From: Selenomonadaceae bacterium
Lineage (GTDB): Bacteria; Bacillota; Negativicutes; Selenomonadales; Selenomonadaceae
Reading direction: 5' to 3'
NCBI GenBank assembly: GCA_017527075.1
Contig: JAFXQM010000013.1
Span: 1 to 64,000 of the forward strand
DNA length: 64,000 nt
Under the pieces are notes generated by a model. It made no database searches, was not told where the DNA came from, and saw nothing but the letters and a program-made list of their open reading frames with translations. The number at the start of each line of letters is the position of its first letter. Within the stretch, counting starts at the first letter, position 1. This document shows positions 42,514 through 50,578 of this stretch, piece by piece. The position numbers and the translations under genes are program-made.

Positions 42514-42531
42514 CAACTAAATTAGCTGAAG

Positions 42532-42560
42532 GCAGGCAACTCACGGGTTGTCTGCTTTTT
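42532..42560 (+). terminator. Terminator after the 3D-domain gene
   Basis: GCAGGCAAC/GTTGTCTGC stem followed by TTTTT. Confidence 0.8.
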
Positions 42561-42570
42561 CGTTGCGGGT

Positions 42571-42740
42571 TTCTCTTACTTTCTTTGCTTGCCCAAAGAA
42601 AGTAAGCAAAGAAAGGGCACCTCGCAGGGGCGTTGGTCGCTCATGGTTCGGACGCGCGAATCACCCGTGCCTGGTGTGCGCCGGATGACGCCATCACGGC
42701 GTCAGACGCGGCGCGGCCGTCATCCATGACGGCCTCAACT
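42571..42740 (-). repeat. Dispersed structured intergenic element, copy E7
   Basis: Stem C (CTTACTTTCTTTG/CAAAGAAAGTAAG), core CCTCGCAGGGGCG, stem B (GACGCC-atcac-GGCGTC) and stem A (GGCCGTCAT/ATGACGGCC). Module D is missing. Over the A-B part it is the reverse complement of E8 and E9. The A end lies 37 nt before the next gene. Confidence 0.8.
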
Positions 42741-42776
42741 TCATCAGAAAAAATTTTTGGAAAGAGGTTGATTGAC

Positions 42777-43418
42777 TTGCTGAAAAAATTTTTGGCGGGA
42801 GTGTTCGTGTTGCTGATGATTTCCGCGCAGGCGTCGGCAATGAGGCTCGAACTTTTTCCGCAGCCGATTGGAAAAATTTTTTTCGACGGAAAAGAGTTCA
42901 AAGTTGAGGGCGCGACAAAATTCAAAGGCAACTCGTCGAAGGGCGTGGCGATGTTCGGCGACAAAATTTATCCGCGCACCGAGGCCGACCAAAAAAGATA
43001 CGGCACTTCGGGCGGCGACAGATTTTACGGCGAAAAATTTTTCTTCCACTTCGACGCCGCGAAAAATCTCAGCAGCTTCGGCGACCGCGACAAAAAAAAT
43101 TCCGTGCCCGTCGATACTCTCGGCGAGACGGAAATTTTTCTCGTAAACAACTCAGCGGGACACAATTTATTTTTGCTCAGGAAGGACGGCGACGCGATTA
43201 AAGTTCTCGGTCAGCGCGGCGGCAAATGGATTGAGCAACTCGACGTTCCCGCCCTGCGCGCAAAGTATGACATCGGGCAAAACTTTTACCTTGAAAAATT
43301 TTTTACCGACGAGAACCAAATTATTTTCCGTTACAAATTTCAGGAGCGCGTCGTCGCCGTGATTTGTCGCTGGCACGCTTTCAATGAAAAATTTTACACG
43401 GAGGCGATTGAACGATGA
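42777..43418 (+). CDS. Secreted protein of unknown function (paralogue 1)
   Basis: A 213-residue exported protein: signal peptide LKKFLAGVFVLLMISAQASA, then a mature part rich in Lys, Phe and Asp. It shares with the next gene an FKGNSSKGVAMFGDKIY-type strand, a FHFD segment, VPVDTLGETEIFLV and a C-terminal NFYLEKFF...IIFRYKFQ block, so the two are diverged tandem duplicates. No known domain is recognised. TTG 42777 with GAGG 9 nt upstream is the best start; the longer frame reads element E7. Stop overlaps the next start by 4 nt (ATGA). Confidence 0.75.
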   Translation: MLKKFLAGVFVLLMISAQASAMRLELFPQPIGKIFFDGKEFKVEGATKFKGNSSKGVAMFGDKIYPRTEADQKRYGTSGGDRFYGEKFFFHFDAAKNLSSFGDRDKKNSVPVDTLGETEIFLVNNSAGHNLFLLRKDGDAIKVLGQRGGKWIEQLDVPALRAKYDIGQNFYLEKFFTDENQIIFRYKFQERVVAVICRWHAFNEKFYTEAIER

Positions 43419-44005
43419 AAAAATTTTTCGCGCTGATAATTTTCTTTCTCGCGCTCACGGCGCAGGTCTCGGCGATGAATCTGACGCTTCACGAATCCGT
43501 CGGCGCAATCGGTCAGACTTCCGCGAACGAAATTAAAATCACGGGGTACACGCGGCTCGTCGGAAATTTTTCAAAGGGCGTGGCGGTCTTCGCGGACAAA
43601 CTTTATCTGCACTTCGACGGCTCCCGCGCGGAAGATTTTGACGCGGCGAGTCGTTTCGGCGGCGAAAATTTTTCGAACACCGTGCCCGTTTATGTTTTGG
43701 AGGGCGCAACGAAAATTTATCCGATTGACGGCGGCGACCGCGAATTTTATCTGTTGGCGACGGAGACGGGCGGCGGCGGCTCGTTCAAACTCCTCGGCGC
43801 GCGCGACGGCAAATGGGTCAAATACTTCGACACGTCGGACACGCGAAAAATTTTCCCGCACGATTTTTACTTGGAAAATTTTTACGCGGCGGGCGACACG
43901 ATAACTTTCCGTTACAAGCAGTGGCAGACGGAAAATTATTGTGAGCTCCGTTACAAGTGGGACGCGGCGGCGAATTGGTTCGGCGTCGAGGTTATCAGTT
44001 CCTAA
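43415..44005 (+). CDS. Secreted protein of unknown function (paralogue 2)
   Basis: A 196-residue exported protein, paralogue of the gene at 42777. Signal peptide KKFFALIIFFLALTAQVSA. Conserved with its neighbour: VGNFSKGVAVFADKLYLHFD, VPVYVLEGATKIY and NFYAAGDTITFRYK. Translation is coupled by ATGA overlap. The TAA stop lies at the edge of a TAATTCC heptamer repeat (TCC-TAA-TTC-CTC), so the repeat supplies it. Function unknown; possibly a periplasmic pair. Confidence 0.75.
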   Translation: MKKFFALIIFFLALTAQVSAMNLTLHESVGAIGQTSANEIKITGYTRLVGNFSKGVAVFADKLYLHFDGSRAEDFDAASRFGGENFSNTVPVYVLEGATKIYPIDGGDREFYLLATETGGGGSFKLLGARDGKWVKYFDTSDTRKIFPHDFYLENFYAAGDTITFRYKQWQTENYCELRYKWDAAANWFGVEVISS

Positions 44006-44035
44006 TTCCTCATTGATTGAAAGGCGGTGATTATT

Positions 44036-44728
44036 TTGTTTGACATGTTGGGCGCGACGTTCGGGGCGACGCTGGCGGGTTGCTTGGCGTTGGCGGGTGC
44101 GACGGGCGCGGCGGTTTATTTCTTCATGAAACGCAAACTCGACGAGCAAAAACAAGTCGAAGAGCAGCGGACGATTTCCTTTCAGCAAATGCAGACGATT
44201 GTCACCAACGAAATAAAAAATGTTTATGAGCTGGTCACGGTCAGAGAAAATTTTACGGCGGACATTTCCTTCGCCGACGACAAAAAATTTTTCGGCAAGC
44301 GCATTCCCTTCAGCGACAGAAAATTTCAGATGAGTTATTCGGGGACGATAACTTGCGGCTGTGACTTGGAGGCGATTCGCTTTGAACGTGACGCGCTCAA
44401 CAACCGCGTGAAAATCATCGTGCCGCTGAGCCGAATCATCGACCTGTATGCGGACGTGAGCTCGTTCAAAGTTCATCACCGGTCAAAAGATTTTTTCGCG
44501 GACGAAATTCAACTCGAAGAGCAAAAGGAAATGGTCACGGCGGATTTGGAGGCGCACAGGCAGCACGCGTTGCAGTCGGGAATTCTTGAGCAGGCAAATG
44601 AAAATGTTCGGCGGAAACTCACGTCGATAATCGTGAGCCGCGGGCTGAATCGGAGCTTTGACTTTGAAATAATTTTCCGAGGAAACTCGCGGGTGTTAAA
44701 CTCCTCGCGACAAAATCTTTTGCGGTAA
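44036..44728 (+). CDS. DUF4230-like membrane-anchored protein
   Basis: A 230-residue protein with one N-terminal TM helix (GATFGATLAGCLALAGATGA region) and a large soluble part. The ISFQQMQTIVTNEIKNVYELVT then a YSGTITCGCDLEAI strand and an RVKIIVPLSRI strand match the DUF4230 pattern, whose function is unknown. TTG 44036 with AAGGCGGTGA upstream is the likely start; GTG 44027 lies within that site. It follows the paralogue pair by 30 nt and is ended by a terminator. Confidence 0.72.
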   Translation: MFDMLGATFGATLAGCLALAGATGAAVYFFMKRKLDEQKQVEEQRTISFQQMQTIVTNEIKNVYELVTVRENFTADISFADDKKFFGKRIPFSDRKFQMSYSGTITCGCDLEAIRFERDALNNRVKIIVPLSRIIDLYADVSSFKVHHRSKDFFADEIQLEEQKEMVTADLEAHRQHALQSGILEQANENVRRKLTSIIVSRGLNRSFDFEIIFRGNSRVLNSSRQNLLR

Positions 44729-44778
44729 AAAAAAAAGCGCGACTCCCTCTCTTGAGGTCAGCCGCGCTGATTTTTTTT
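44729..44778. terminator. Bidirectional terminator
   Basis: AGCGCG/CGCGCT stem with A10 on the left and T8 on the right, between the convergent DUF4230 and khpB genes. Confidence 0.8.
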
Positions 44779-45574
44779 ATCTTCTGCCGCGCTTGGGCGT
44801 GACGATTACATAACGGTAAGGGTCCTCGCCCGCGCTGTGCGTTTCGACTCGGTCGTTTTCTTGCAGGACGGTATGAATAATTTTCCGCTCGTGACGATTC
44901 ATCGGCTCAAGCTTAACGTCGCGGCGAGTTTTAATCGCGCGGTCGGCGACACTCTTTGCCAACTTTATCAGAGCCTGTTCGCGGCGGCGGCGATAATCCT
45001 CAACGTCCAGCGTGAAGTGAACTCTCTCTTCGCTCTTGCGATTGACCGCCAAGTTCAGCAGATATTGCAGGGCGTCGAGAGCCTGGCCGCGTCTGCCGAT
45101 TAAAACGCCGAGACCTTTGCCGCTCAGCTCAATCAGGCAGCCGTATTCCTCGTCGTCCTCAATCTTCATGATGACTTCCAAGCCCATGGCCGCGAAAACG
45201 TCTTGCAGAAAATCTTCCGCCGCGTCGATGACTTTGTCACGGTCGAAGGGCTCAGCATCCTCCTCGACGGGCGACGGCTCCAATATCGGTTCAATCGCGG
45301 GCTCCTCTTCGACGACGGGAATTTTCTCCTCGACAGGCGGCTTTTCATTCCTAATTTCTAATTCCTCATTTCTAATTATCTCAGCGGGCGGTTCTTTTTC
45401 CTTAATCGCGGCACGAATCTTTGCGGGCGTCTCGCCGAACAAGCCGAACAATCTTTTTGTCGGCGTCTCCAAAATTTCCACGTCAAGTTCGTCTTCGCTG
45501 ACGCCCAGCTCCTCGGCCGCCGCAGCAATCGCCTCGTCGACAGTCTTGCCGGTCTTCTCAATCACATTCGCCAT
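44777..45574 (-). CDS. khpB: RNA-binding protein KhpB (Jag/EloR)
   Basis: A 265-residue RNA-binding regulator of cell elongation. Jag_N domain (residues 1-52, with the ETPTKRLFGLFG motif), an acidic linker (about 53-115), a KH domain (about 120-185, GKGLGVLIGRRGQALDALQY) and an R3H domain (about 200-262, with MNRHERKIIHTVL). The linker segment IIRNEELEIRNEK is encoded by a TAATTCC-type heptamer repeat read in frame, so the repeat has entered a gene. It lies directly after yidC in the conserved rpmH-rnpA-yidD-yidC-jag order; mnmE, the usual next gene, is absent. Confidence 0.95.
   Translation of the reverse strand: MANVIEKTGKTVDEAIAAAAEELGVSEDELDVEILETPTKRLFGLFGETPAKIRAAIKEKEPPAEIIRNEELEIRNEKPPVEEKIPVVEEEPAIEPILEPSPVEEDAEPFDRDKVIDAAEDFLQDVFAAMGLEVIMKIEDDEEYGCLIELSGKGLGVLIGRRGQALDALQYLLNLAVNRKSEERVHFTLDVEDYRRRREQALIKLAKSVADRAIKTRRDVKLEPMNRHERKIIHTVLQENDRVETHSAGEDPYRYVIVTPKRGRR
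45348..45377. repeat. Heptamer repeat inside khpB
   Basis: Four units of the TCCTAAT/TTCTAAT type are read in frame within the khpB linker. Elsewhere the family is intergenic. Confidence 0.8.
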
Positions 45575-46252
45575 TTAAGCCGCCTCCTTGTCGTCGTCCT
45601 GCCGATTCGTCCACCACTGCTGAACGATTTGCACGACGTTCATCGTCACCCAATAGAGCACCAGCCCCGCGGGGAAATTTAAACTTATCCAGCCGATAAA
45701 CAACGGCATTACTATCATCATGATTCTCATCTGCTGATTGGCTTCGCTCGTGTTGGACATCATCTTTTGCTGAAGGAAAGTCGTCGCCATCGACAGGAAC
45801 GGCAAAATGTAAAGCGGGTCGGTCTCGGACAAACTCGGCAGCCACAGGAAAGACGGAGGTGCCCCGCCGTAATCGAAGCTGTAGAGCGTGTAATACATGC
45901 CCATGAGGATTGGCATTTGAATCAACATGGGCAGGCAGCCCGACATCGGGTTCGCGCCTTCCTTCTGATAGAGCTCCATCAATTTTTTTTGCATGACCTG
46001 CGGGTTGTCTTTGTATTTCTCTTGCAACTTTTTCATCTGCGGCTGAATGCGTTGCATTGCCTTCATGGATTGGAGTTGCTTTTTTGTCAGCGGGTAGACC
46101 AAAACTTTTATCAGAATGGTTAATAGGATTATCGCCAAGCCGTAACTGGGCACGCCGAGCATTTCCGTCAGGGAGTAGAGCGCGGTGAGCACTGCGTTCA
46201 TTAATTTTTCTATCGGCTCAAAGATGCCGCTAAAGAATCCGGGTTCTTCCAA
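45575..46252 (-). CDS. yidC: Membrane protein insertase YidC/Oxa1
   Basis: Inserts proteins into the inner membrane alone or with Sec. The 225-residue protein lacks the large periplasmic domain of proteobacterial YidC and has no lipobox, the short form. Five hydrophobic segments; the cytoplasmic YPLTKKQLQSMKAMQRIQPQ hairpin, the GANPMSGCLPMLIQMPI segment and WISLNFPAGLVLYW are typical. TTG 46252 with GGAAGTGAT is chosen over the upstream TTG at 46279. Confidence 0.95.
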   Translation of the reverse strand: MEEPGFFSGIFEPIEKLMNAVLTALYSLTEMLGVPSYGLAIILLTILIKVLVYPLTKKQLQSMKAMQRIQPQMKKLQEKYKDNPQVMQKKLMELYQKEGANPMSGCLPMLIQMPILMGMYYTLYSFDYGGAPPSFLWLPSLSETDPLYILPFLSMATTFLQQKMMSNTSEANQQMRIMMIVMPLFIGWISLNFPAGLVLYWVTMNVVQIVQQWWTNRQDDDKEAA

Positions 46253-46300
46253 AAAATCACTTCCTTTGGTTAAGGGCAAGAAAAAATTCCTAATTCCTAA

Positions 46301-46510
46301 TTATCTCAGGGGGTCGTAGCCGCCTTTGCTGAAAGGATTGCAGCGGAGGATTCTCCACAGCGCGAGCAAACTTCCGCGTGCCCAGCCGTATTTTTTCAGC
46401 GCGTCGACGGCGTAGGTCGAACACGTCGGCACGAAGCGGCAGCACGGAGCTTTGAGCGGCGACAACCATCGTTGGTAAAATTTTATGAGTGCTATCAAAA
46501 AATTTGTCAT
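46301..46510 (-). CDS. yidD: Membrane insertion efficiency factor YidD
   Basis: A 69-residue protein that assists YidC. It has the family's [26 protein letters not shown] signature in part (residues 8-33), with three Cys, and ends [14 protein letters not shown] 46510 overlaps the rnpA stop (ATGA), which fixes the start. A heptamer repeat (TAATTCC) touches its stop codon at 46290-46303. Confidence 0.95.
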   Translation of the reverse strand: MTNFLIALIKFYQRWLSPLKAPCCRFVPTCSTYAVDALKKYGWARGSLLALWRILRCNPFSKGGYDPLR

Positions 46511-46854
46511 GGCTTGAAAAGTTTTGCGCGCCTGCACAGGTCGAGGAAAGCTTTTTGCGCGTCCTTGAACTTGGCAGTGGTTAAAAATTTTCGCCCGACA
46601 AGAATCATTCCGAAGTCACGGCGGAGAGAATTTTTGTTCAGCCGATAAGCCTCGCGCATGAGCCGTTTGACACGGTTGCGAACGACCGCGCCGCCGAGTT
46701 TTTTGCCCGCCGCGAATCCGACCTTCCCGTTATATCGTTCGTCGCGCACGATGAGCAAAATCAGCGCGTGATTGGCAAACGACCGCCCGCGATTGTGCAC
46801 CGCGTTGAAGTCGTGCTTGCCGCGAAAAATTTCACTTTTGCTCAGCCGAAACAC
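46507..46854 (-). CDS. rnpA: Ribonuclease P protein component
   Basis: The protein subunit of RNase P, which matures tRNA 5' ends. 115 residues, basic. Seen: [11 protein letters not shown] at the N-terminus, the [13 protein letters not shown] signature near residues 58-70 and an FGMILVGRK strand. GTG 46854 is chosen because GGAGG lies 8 nt upstream; an upstream frame has no site. The rnpA-yidD stop-start overlap and the rpmH neighbour are conserved across bacteria. Confidence 0.94.
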   Translation of the reverse strand: MFRLSKSEIFRGKHDFNAVHNRGRSFANHALILLIVRDERYNGKVGFAAGKKLGGAVVRNRVKRLMREAYRLNKNSLRRDFGMILVGRKFLTTAKFKDAQKAFLDLCRRAKLFKP

Positions 46855-46882
46855 TTGCCAACCTCCATCCGCCGATAAAGCT

Positions 46883-46910
46883 AAAAAAAAGGCCACTCCG
46901 ATTAGTGACC
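46883..46910 (-). terminator. Terminator between rpmH and rnpA
   Basis: On the minus strand GGTCACT/AGTGGCC stem followed by eight T. It should reduce rnpA expression relative to rpmH, matching the different need for the two products. Confidence 0.8.
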
Positions 46911-46920
46911 CGACGCACCC

Positions 46921-47055
46921 TCAAGCTGTAAGCACTTTCCTGCCACGCTGACGGCGTCTTTTGATGACAAGCCGCCCGCCCTTGGTCTTCATGCGTTCGC
47001 GAAAGCCGTGCGTTTTCTTGCGCCAATGTGTGTTCGGTTGAAAAGTCCTCTTCAA
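46921..47055 (-). CDS. rpmH: 50S ribosomal protein L34
   Basis: A 44-residue, very basic protein of the large ribosomal subunit. It begins [20 protein letters not shown] and ends with the canonical GRKVLTA. The start is TTG 47055 behind AAGGAGGTG. It heads the rpmH-rnpA-yidD-yidC-khpB cluster. dnaA, normally divergent from rpmH at the replication origin, is not here, so this locus appears detached from oriC. Confidence 0.97.
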   Translation of the reverse strand: MKRTFQPNTHWRKKTHGFRERMKTKGGRLVIKRRRQRGRKVLTA

Positions 47056-47173
47056 GCTCGGCACCTCCTTATAAAATTTTCAGCAATAACACCGCCGATT
47101 ATAGACGAGCCTTTTTTTTGTGTCAAGTTTATTTTGACGCGGGCAAATCGCTGTCGATTTTTTTTTCGCGCCG

Positions 47174-47182
47174 TGATATAAT
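47174..47182 (+). promoter_or_regulatory. Extended -10 promoter of the first secreted phosphatase
   Basis: TGATATAAT about 30 nt before the start codon; no convincing -35 was found. Confidence 0.45.
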
Positions 47183-47210
47183 CGCCGAAGATTTTTTTTG
47201 GAGGTTTGTC

Positions 47211-48275
47211 ATGAAGAAAAAATTTTTGGCAATGCTCGCGGCGGGAATGATTGCCCTCGGCTCGTTCGGAGCAGTCGACGCCGCCACCCGCGATGAAATT
47301 GCCGCGATTCAAGTCAAGAAGGCGAAAGATTTTAAATACTGGACGAAAGATTCCGTCGCCAAGCAAAAGCTCGTCGAATACGTGACGGACGTGACGAATA
47401 AGAAAAGCAAGAATTTTATTCCCGTCGCGGACAGGATTGCGGTCTTCGACGTGGACGGAACCGTGGCATGTGAGACTGCGCCCTTCTGCTTCGATTTTAT
47501 GATGTTCGTGCACCGCGCGCTCGACGACCCCGATTACATTGCCTCCGCGCGCGACAGGGCGAACGGCGAGTTGGTCAAGGCGGCGATTTACAATCGCAAG
47601 ATGACAAACGACGTGCGCCGCAAACATTGCGAATCGAATGCCTCGGTCTTCGCGGGCATGACGGCCGACGAGTTCGCCGCTTACACGAAAAATTTTTTGG
47701 ACACGCCCGTCGAAGGCTTTGACAACTTGAAAGTCGGCGAAGCTTTTTATCTGCCCATGGTCGAAGTCATTTCATATCTGCGCGCGAACGATTTTAAAAT
47801 TTTCCTCGTGAGCGGCGCGGACAGAGATTATATGCGCACTTCGTGTGAAATTCTCGGCGTCGACAGCGACAACATGATTGGCACCGATTACAAACACGTG
47901 GCGACGAATCAGGGCGACACCGACGGCATGGATTACACCTTGAAGCCCGAAGATAAAGTTGTGCGCGGCGGATTCGTCAGCAAGGACATCAACATGAATA
48001 AAGTTTCCAACATGGCGCGCGAGATTGGCAAGCAACCCGTCCTCGCGTTTGGAAATTCGACCGGCGACAGCTCTATGATAAATTTTTCTCTGCGCGGGAA
48101 TAAATATCGGACGGCGGCGTTCTTCGTCATCTGCGACGACCTTGACCGCGAATTCGGCAACGTCGACAAGGCGAACAAATGCATTAAGCTTGCCGACAAA
48201 AACGGCTGGATAAAAATTTCCATGCGCGACGACTTCAAAACCATTTACGGCGACAACGTTAAAATTATCAAATAA
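47211..48275 (+). CDS. Secreted HAD-family phosphatase (tandem copy 1)
   Basis: A 354-residue exported protein. Signal peptide KKKFLAMLAAGMIALGSF ending VDA. The HAD motif I is FDVDGTVACE near residues 80-89, motif II VSGAD near 199, and motif IV FGNSTGDSSM near 287. It resembles periplasmic acid phosphatases with a helical cap, but the substrate is not known. ATG 47211 with GGAGG is the start; the longer frame has no site. Followed 18 nt later by a close paralogue. Confidence 0.85.
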   Translation: MKKKFLAMLAAGMIALGSFGAVDAATRDEIAAIQVKKAKDFKYWTKDSVAKQKLVEYVTDVTNKKSKNFIPVADRIAVFDVDGTVACETAPFCFDFMMFVHRALDDPDYIASARDRANGELVKAAIYNRKMTNDVRRKHCESNASVFAGMTADEFAAYTKNFLDTPVEGFDNLKVGEAFYLPMVEVISYLRANDFKIFLVSGADRDYMRTSCEILGVDSDNMIGTDYKHVATNQGDTDGMDYTLKPEDKVVRGGFVSKDINMNKVSNMAREIGKQPVLAFGNSTGDSSMINFSLRGNKYRTAAFFVICDDLDREFGNVDKANKCIKLADKNGWIKISMRDDFKTIYGDNVKIIK

Positions 48276-48293
48276 ATTTTTGGGAGGCTCATC

Positions 48294-49376
48294 ATGAAGA
48301 AAAAAATTTTGGCAGCACTCACGGCGGGCTTGATTGCCCTCGGCTCGTTCGGAGCGGTCGACGCCGCCACCCGCGATGAAATTGCCGCGATTCAAGTCAA
48401 GAAGGCCAAGGACTTCAAATGCTGGACGAAAGACTCCGTCGCGCACAAAAAGCTCGTCGAATACGTCACCGACGTGACCAACAAGAAAAGCAAAAATTTT
48501 ATCCCCGTGGAGGACAGGTACGCGGTCTTCGACATGGACGGGACTTTCATCTGCGAGAGCGCGCCGTGTTATTTCGAGTGGATGCTTTACCTTGAACGCG
48601 CGCTTCACGACCCCGATTACACTCCGTCGCCCGAAGATTTGGAGTATGCAAAGATGGTTGACGCCGAGATTCGCGCCGGTCACTTCATGACGGGAAAATT
48701 TCCGAAGGGTATCGACGCGGGCGAGGCAAAATCTCAGCAGTCGGTCTTCGCGGGCATGACGGTTAAAGATTACGAAGCTTACGTAAAAAAATTTATGAAC
48801 AAACCCGTCGAAGGTCTCACGAACTTGAAATGGGGCGAGGCCTTTTATCTGCCCATGGTCGAGGTCATCAAGTACCTGAAGGCGAATGACTTCACAGTTT
48901 ACATCGTCACGGGCAGCGACCGTCCGACCATGCGCGTAATGAGCAGCGGGATTTTGAATATTCCTTCGGACAATGTCATCGGAACCAATCCGCAAATTTT
49001 TGCCGCGCACCAGGGAAATGTTTCCGCCGACGATTACAATTACCGCCAAGACGATTATCTGCTCCGCGGGCAGCTCACGCAGAAAAATTTGAAGATGAAC
49101 AAAGTCGTCGTGATTGAGGACGAAATCGGCAAGCAACCCGTGCTCGCGTTCGGAAATTCGGGCGGCGACACTTCCATGCTCAATTACGCGCTCGCCGACA
49201 ACAAGTACAAGAGCCTCAGCTTCCTTGTCATCTGCGACGACACGGAACGCGAACTCGGCAACATCGACAAGGCGAACAAATGCATCAAGCTCGCCGACAA
49301 AAACGGCTGGATAAAAATTTCCATGCGCGACGACTTCAAAACAATTTACGGCGACAACGTCAAACGCGTGAAATAA
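48294..49376 (+). CDS. Secreted HAD-family phosphatase (tandem copy 2)
   Basis: A 360-residue paralogue of the preceding gene. The first 60 residues and the last 40 are nearly identical, including the DNA, while the middle (cap region) has diverged. HAD motif I is FDMDGTFICE, motif II VTGSD and motif IV FGNSGGDTSM. Signal peptide as in copy 1, ending VDA. The pattern suggests tandem duplication with later change in the substrate-specifying cap. GGAGG precedes the ATG; the terminator at 49411-49442 ends the pair. Confidence 0.85.
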   Translation: MKKKILAALTAGLIALGSFGAVDAATRDEIAAIQVKKAKDFKCWTKDSVAHKKLVEYVTDVTNKKSKNFIPVEDRYAVFDMDGTFICESAPCYFEWMLYLERALHDPDYTPSPEDLEYAKMVDAEIRAGHFMTGKFPKGIDAGEAKSQQSVFAGMTVKDYEAYVKKFMNKPVEGLTNLKWGEAFYLPMVEVIKYLKANDFTVYIVTGSDRPTMRVMSSGILNIPSDNVIGTNPQIFAAHQGNVSADDYNYRQDDYLLRGQLTQKNLKMNKVVVIEDEIGKQPVLAFGNSGGDTSMLNYALADNKYKSLSFLVICDDTERELGNIDKANKCIKLADKNGWIKISMRDDFKTIYGDNVKRVK

Positions 49377-49410
49377 TTTTTCACGGCTCGGAAAAATTTT
49401 TCACGGCTCA

Positions 49411-49442
49411 AAAACCCTTCGGCAGAGTGTCGGAGGGTTTTT
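49411..49442 (+). terminator. Terminator after the phosphatase pair
   Basis: AAAACCCT/AGGGTTTT stem followed by TT. Confidence 0.8.
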
Positions 49443-49513
49443 CGTTTGCGGCGGCTTTATTTTTTCGCGGCGGGTGTGTTATAATCGAAAAAATTTTTTT
49501 CACGGAGGATAAA

Positions 49514-50209
49514 ATGTTCAAAGGAGTTATCTTCGACATCGACGGCACGCTTTACGATTATCACGCGACCGACATCTTGGCGATGAAAAATTTTTGCGCG
49601 TTCGTCGAGGAAAAGTTGGGTGTCGAGGAAAAAATTTTTCGCGAGACTTACAGCGAGGCACGGCGGATAATTCACGAACGCCTGAAGGATACGGCGGCAT
49701 CGCACAGCCGCGTGCTGATGATTCAGACGGCGTTGGAGTTGCTCGGCAAAAATCCGTTCGAACACGTCCTGGAGCTTTACGACGTATACTGGAATTTTTT
49801 TTTGGCGAACATGAAACCCTACGACGGCGCGGAAGATTTTTTGCGCGCGCTGAAAAATTCCGGCGCGAAAATTTCCACGTGCACCGACATGACTGCGCAC
49901 ATTCAATACAGAAAAATTTCGCGGCTCGGCTTGGACAAATTCATCGACTTCATGGTCACGAGCGAGGAGACGGGCTTCGAGAAACCTTCGCCGGTTATGT
50001 TCAACTTCGCGCTGGAAAAAATGGGCGTCCGCGCGGACGAGGCGGCTTACTTCGGCGACGCGCTGGACAGAGACATCGAGGGCGCGGCGGCCGTCGGGAT
50101 TGCGCCGTTTTGGTTCGTGGCTGACAGAAAAGTTTCGGGCGGCGACGCTTACAAAAAAATTTTCTCTTACCGCGACGACGAGCTTAAAAAAATTTTTGGG
50201 GGAGATTGA
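49514..50209 (+). CDS. HAD hydrolase, YjjG/nucleotidase-like
   Basis: A 231-residue cytosolic HAD phosphatase of subfamily IA. Motif I FDIDGTLYDY near residues 7-16, a helical cap, motif II STCTDM near 120, the Lys in EKPSP near 157, and motif IV YFGDALDRDI near 178. Relatives are pyrimidine 5'-nucleotidases and Gph-type enzymes. An extended -10 (TGTTATAAT, ending 49485) precedes it; GGAGG lies before the ATG. Stop is adjacent to the next start, so it is one unit with the VOC gene. Confidence 0.85.
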   Translation: MFKGVIFDIDGTLYDYHATDILAMKNFCAFVEEKLGVEEKIFRETYSEARRIIHERLKDTAASHSRVLMIQTALELLGKNPFEHVLELYDVYWNFFLANMKPYDGAEDFLRALKNSGAKISTCTDMTAHIQYRKISRLGLDKFIDFMVTSEETGFEKPSPVMFNFALEKMGVRADEAAYFGDALDRDIEGAAAVGIAPFWFVADRKVSGGDAYKKIFSYRDDELKKIFGGD

Positions 50210-50572
50210 ATGTTCAGATTCGCGCATAACAATTTGAACGTGCTGGATTTGGAGCGGAGCAAAAAATTTTACGCGGAGGCTTTGGACTTGCACGAGGTCG
50301 GCGGCATTGACGTCAACGACGATTTCAAAATCATTTACCTCGGCGACAGCTTCGGCAGCCACCACAAGTTGGAGCTCACGTGGCTGACGAAAAGAACCGC
50401 GCCTTACGATTTGGGCGACAACGAAGTGCACCTTGCCTTCACGACGAAAAATTTCGACGCGGCTCACGCGCGCCACGCGAAAATGGGTTGCATTTGTTAC
50501 GAGAACGAGGCCATGAGGATTTACTTCATCGAAGACCCCGACGGTTATTGGTTGGAAATTTTGCCGGAGTGA
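50210..50572 (+). CDS. VOC-family protein, glyoxalase I-like
   Basis: A 120-residue metalloenzyme fold of two beta-alpha-beta-beta-beta units. It has H-N-x-N-V-L-D-L near residues 6-13, EL in HKLELTWL near 53, H-L-A-F near 74 and the final Y-F-I-E-D-P-D-G-Y-W-L-E-I pattern near 105-117. These match lactoylglutathione lyase (GloA) including the metal His and Glu positions. It could detoxify methylglyoxal, but other VOC activities are possible. It starts directly after the HAD gene. Confidence 0.85.
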   Translation: MFRFAHNNLNVLDLERSKKFYAEALDLHEVGGIDVNDDFKIIYLGDSFGSHHKLELTWLTKRTAPYDLGDNEVHLAFTTKNFDAAHARHAKMGCICYENEAMRIYFIEDPDGYWLEILPE

Positions 50573-50578
50573 TTTGAC

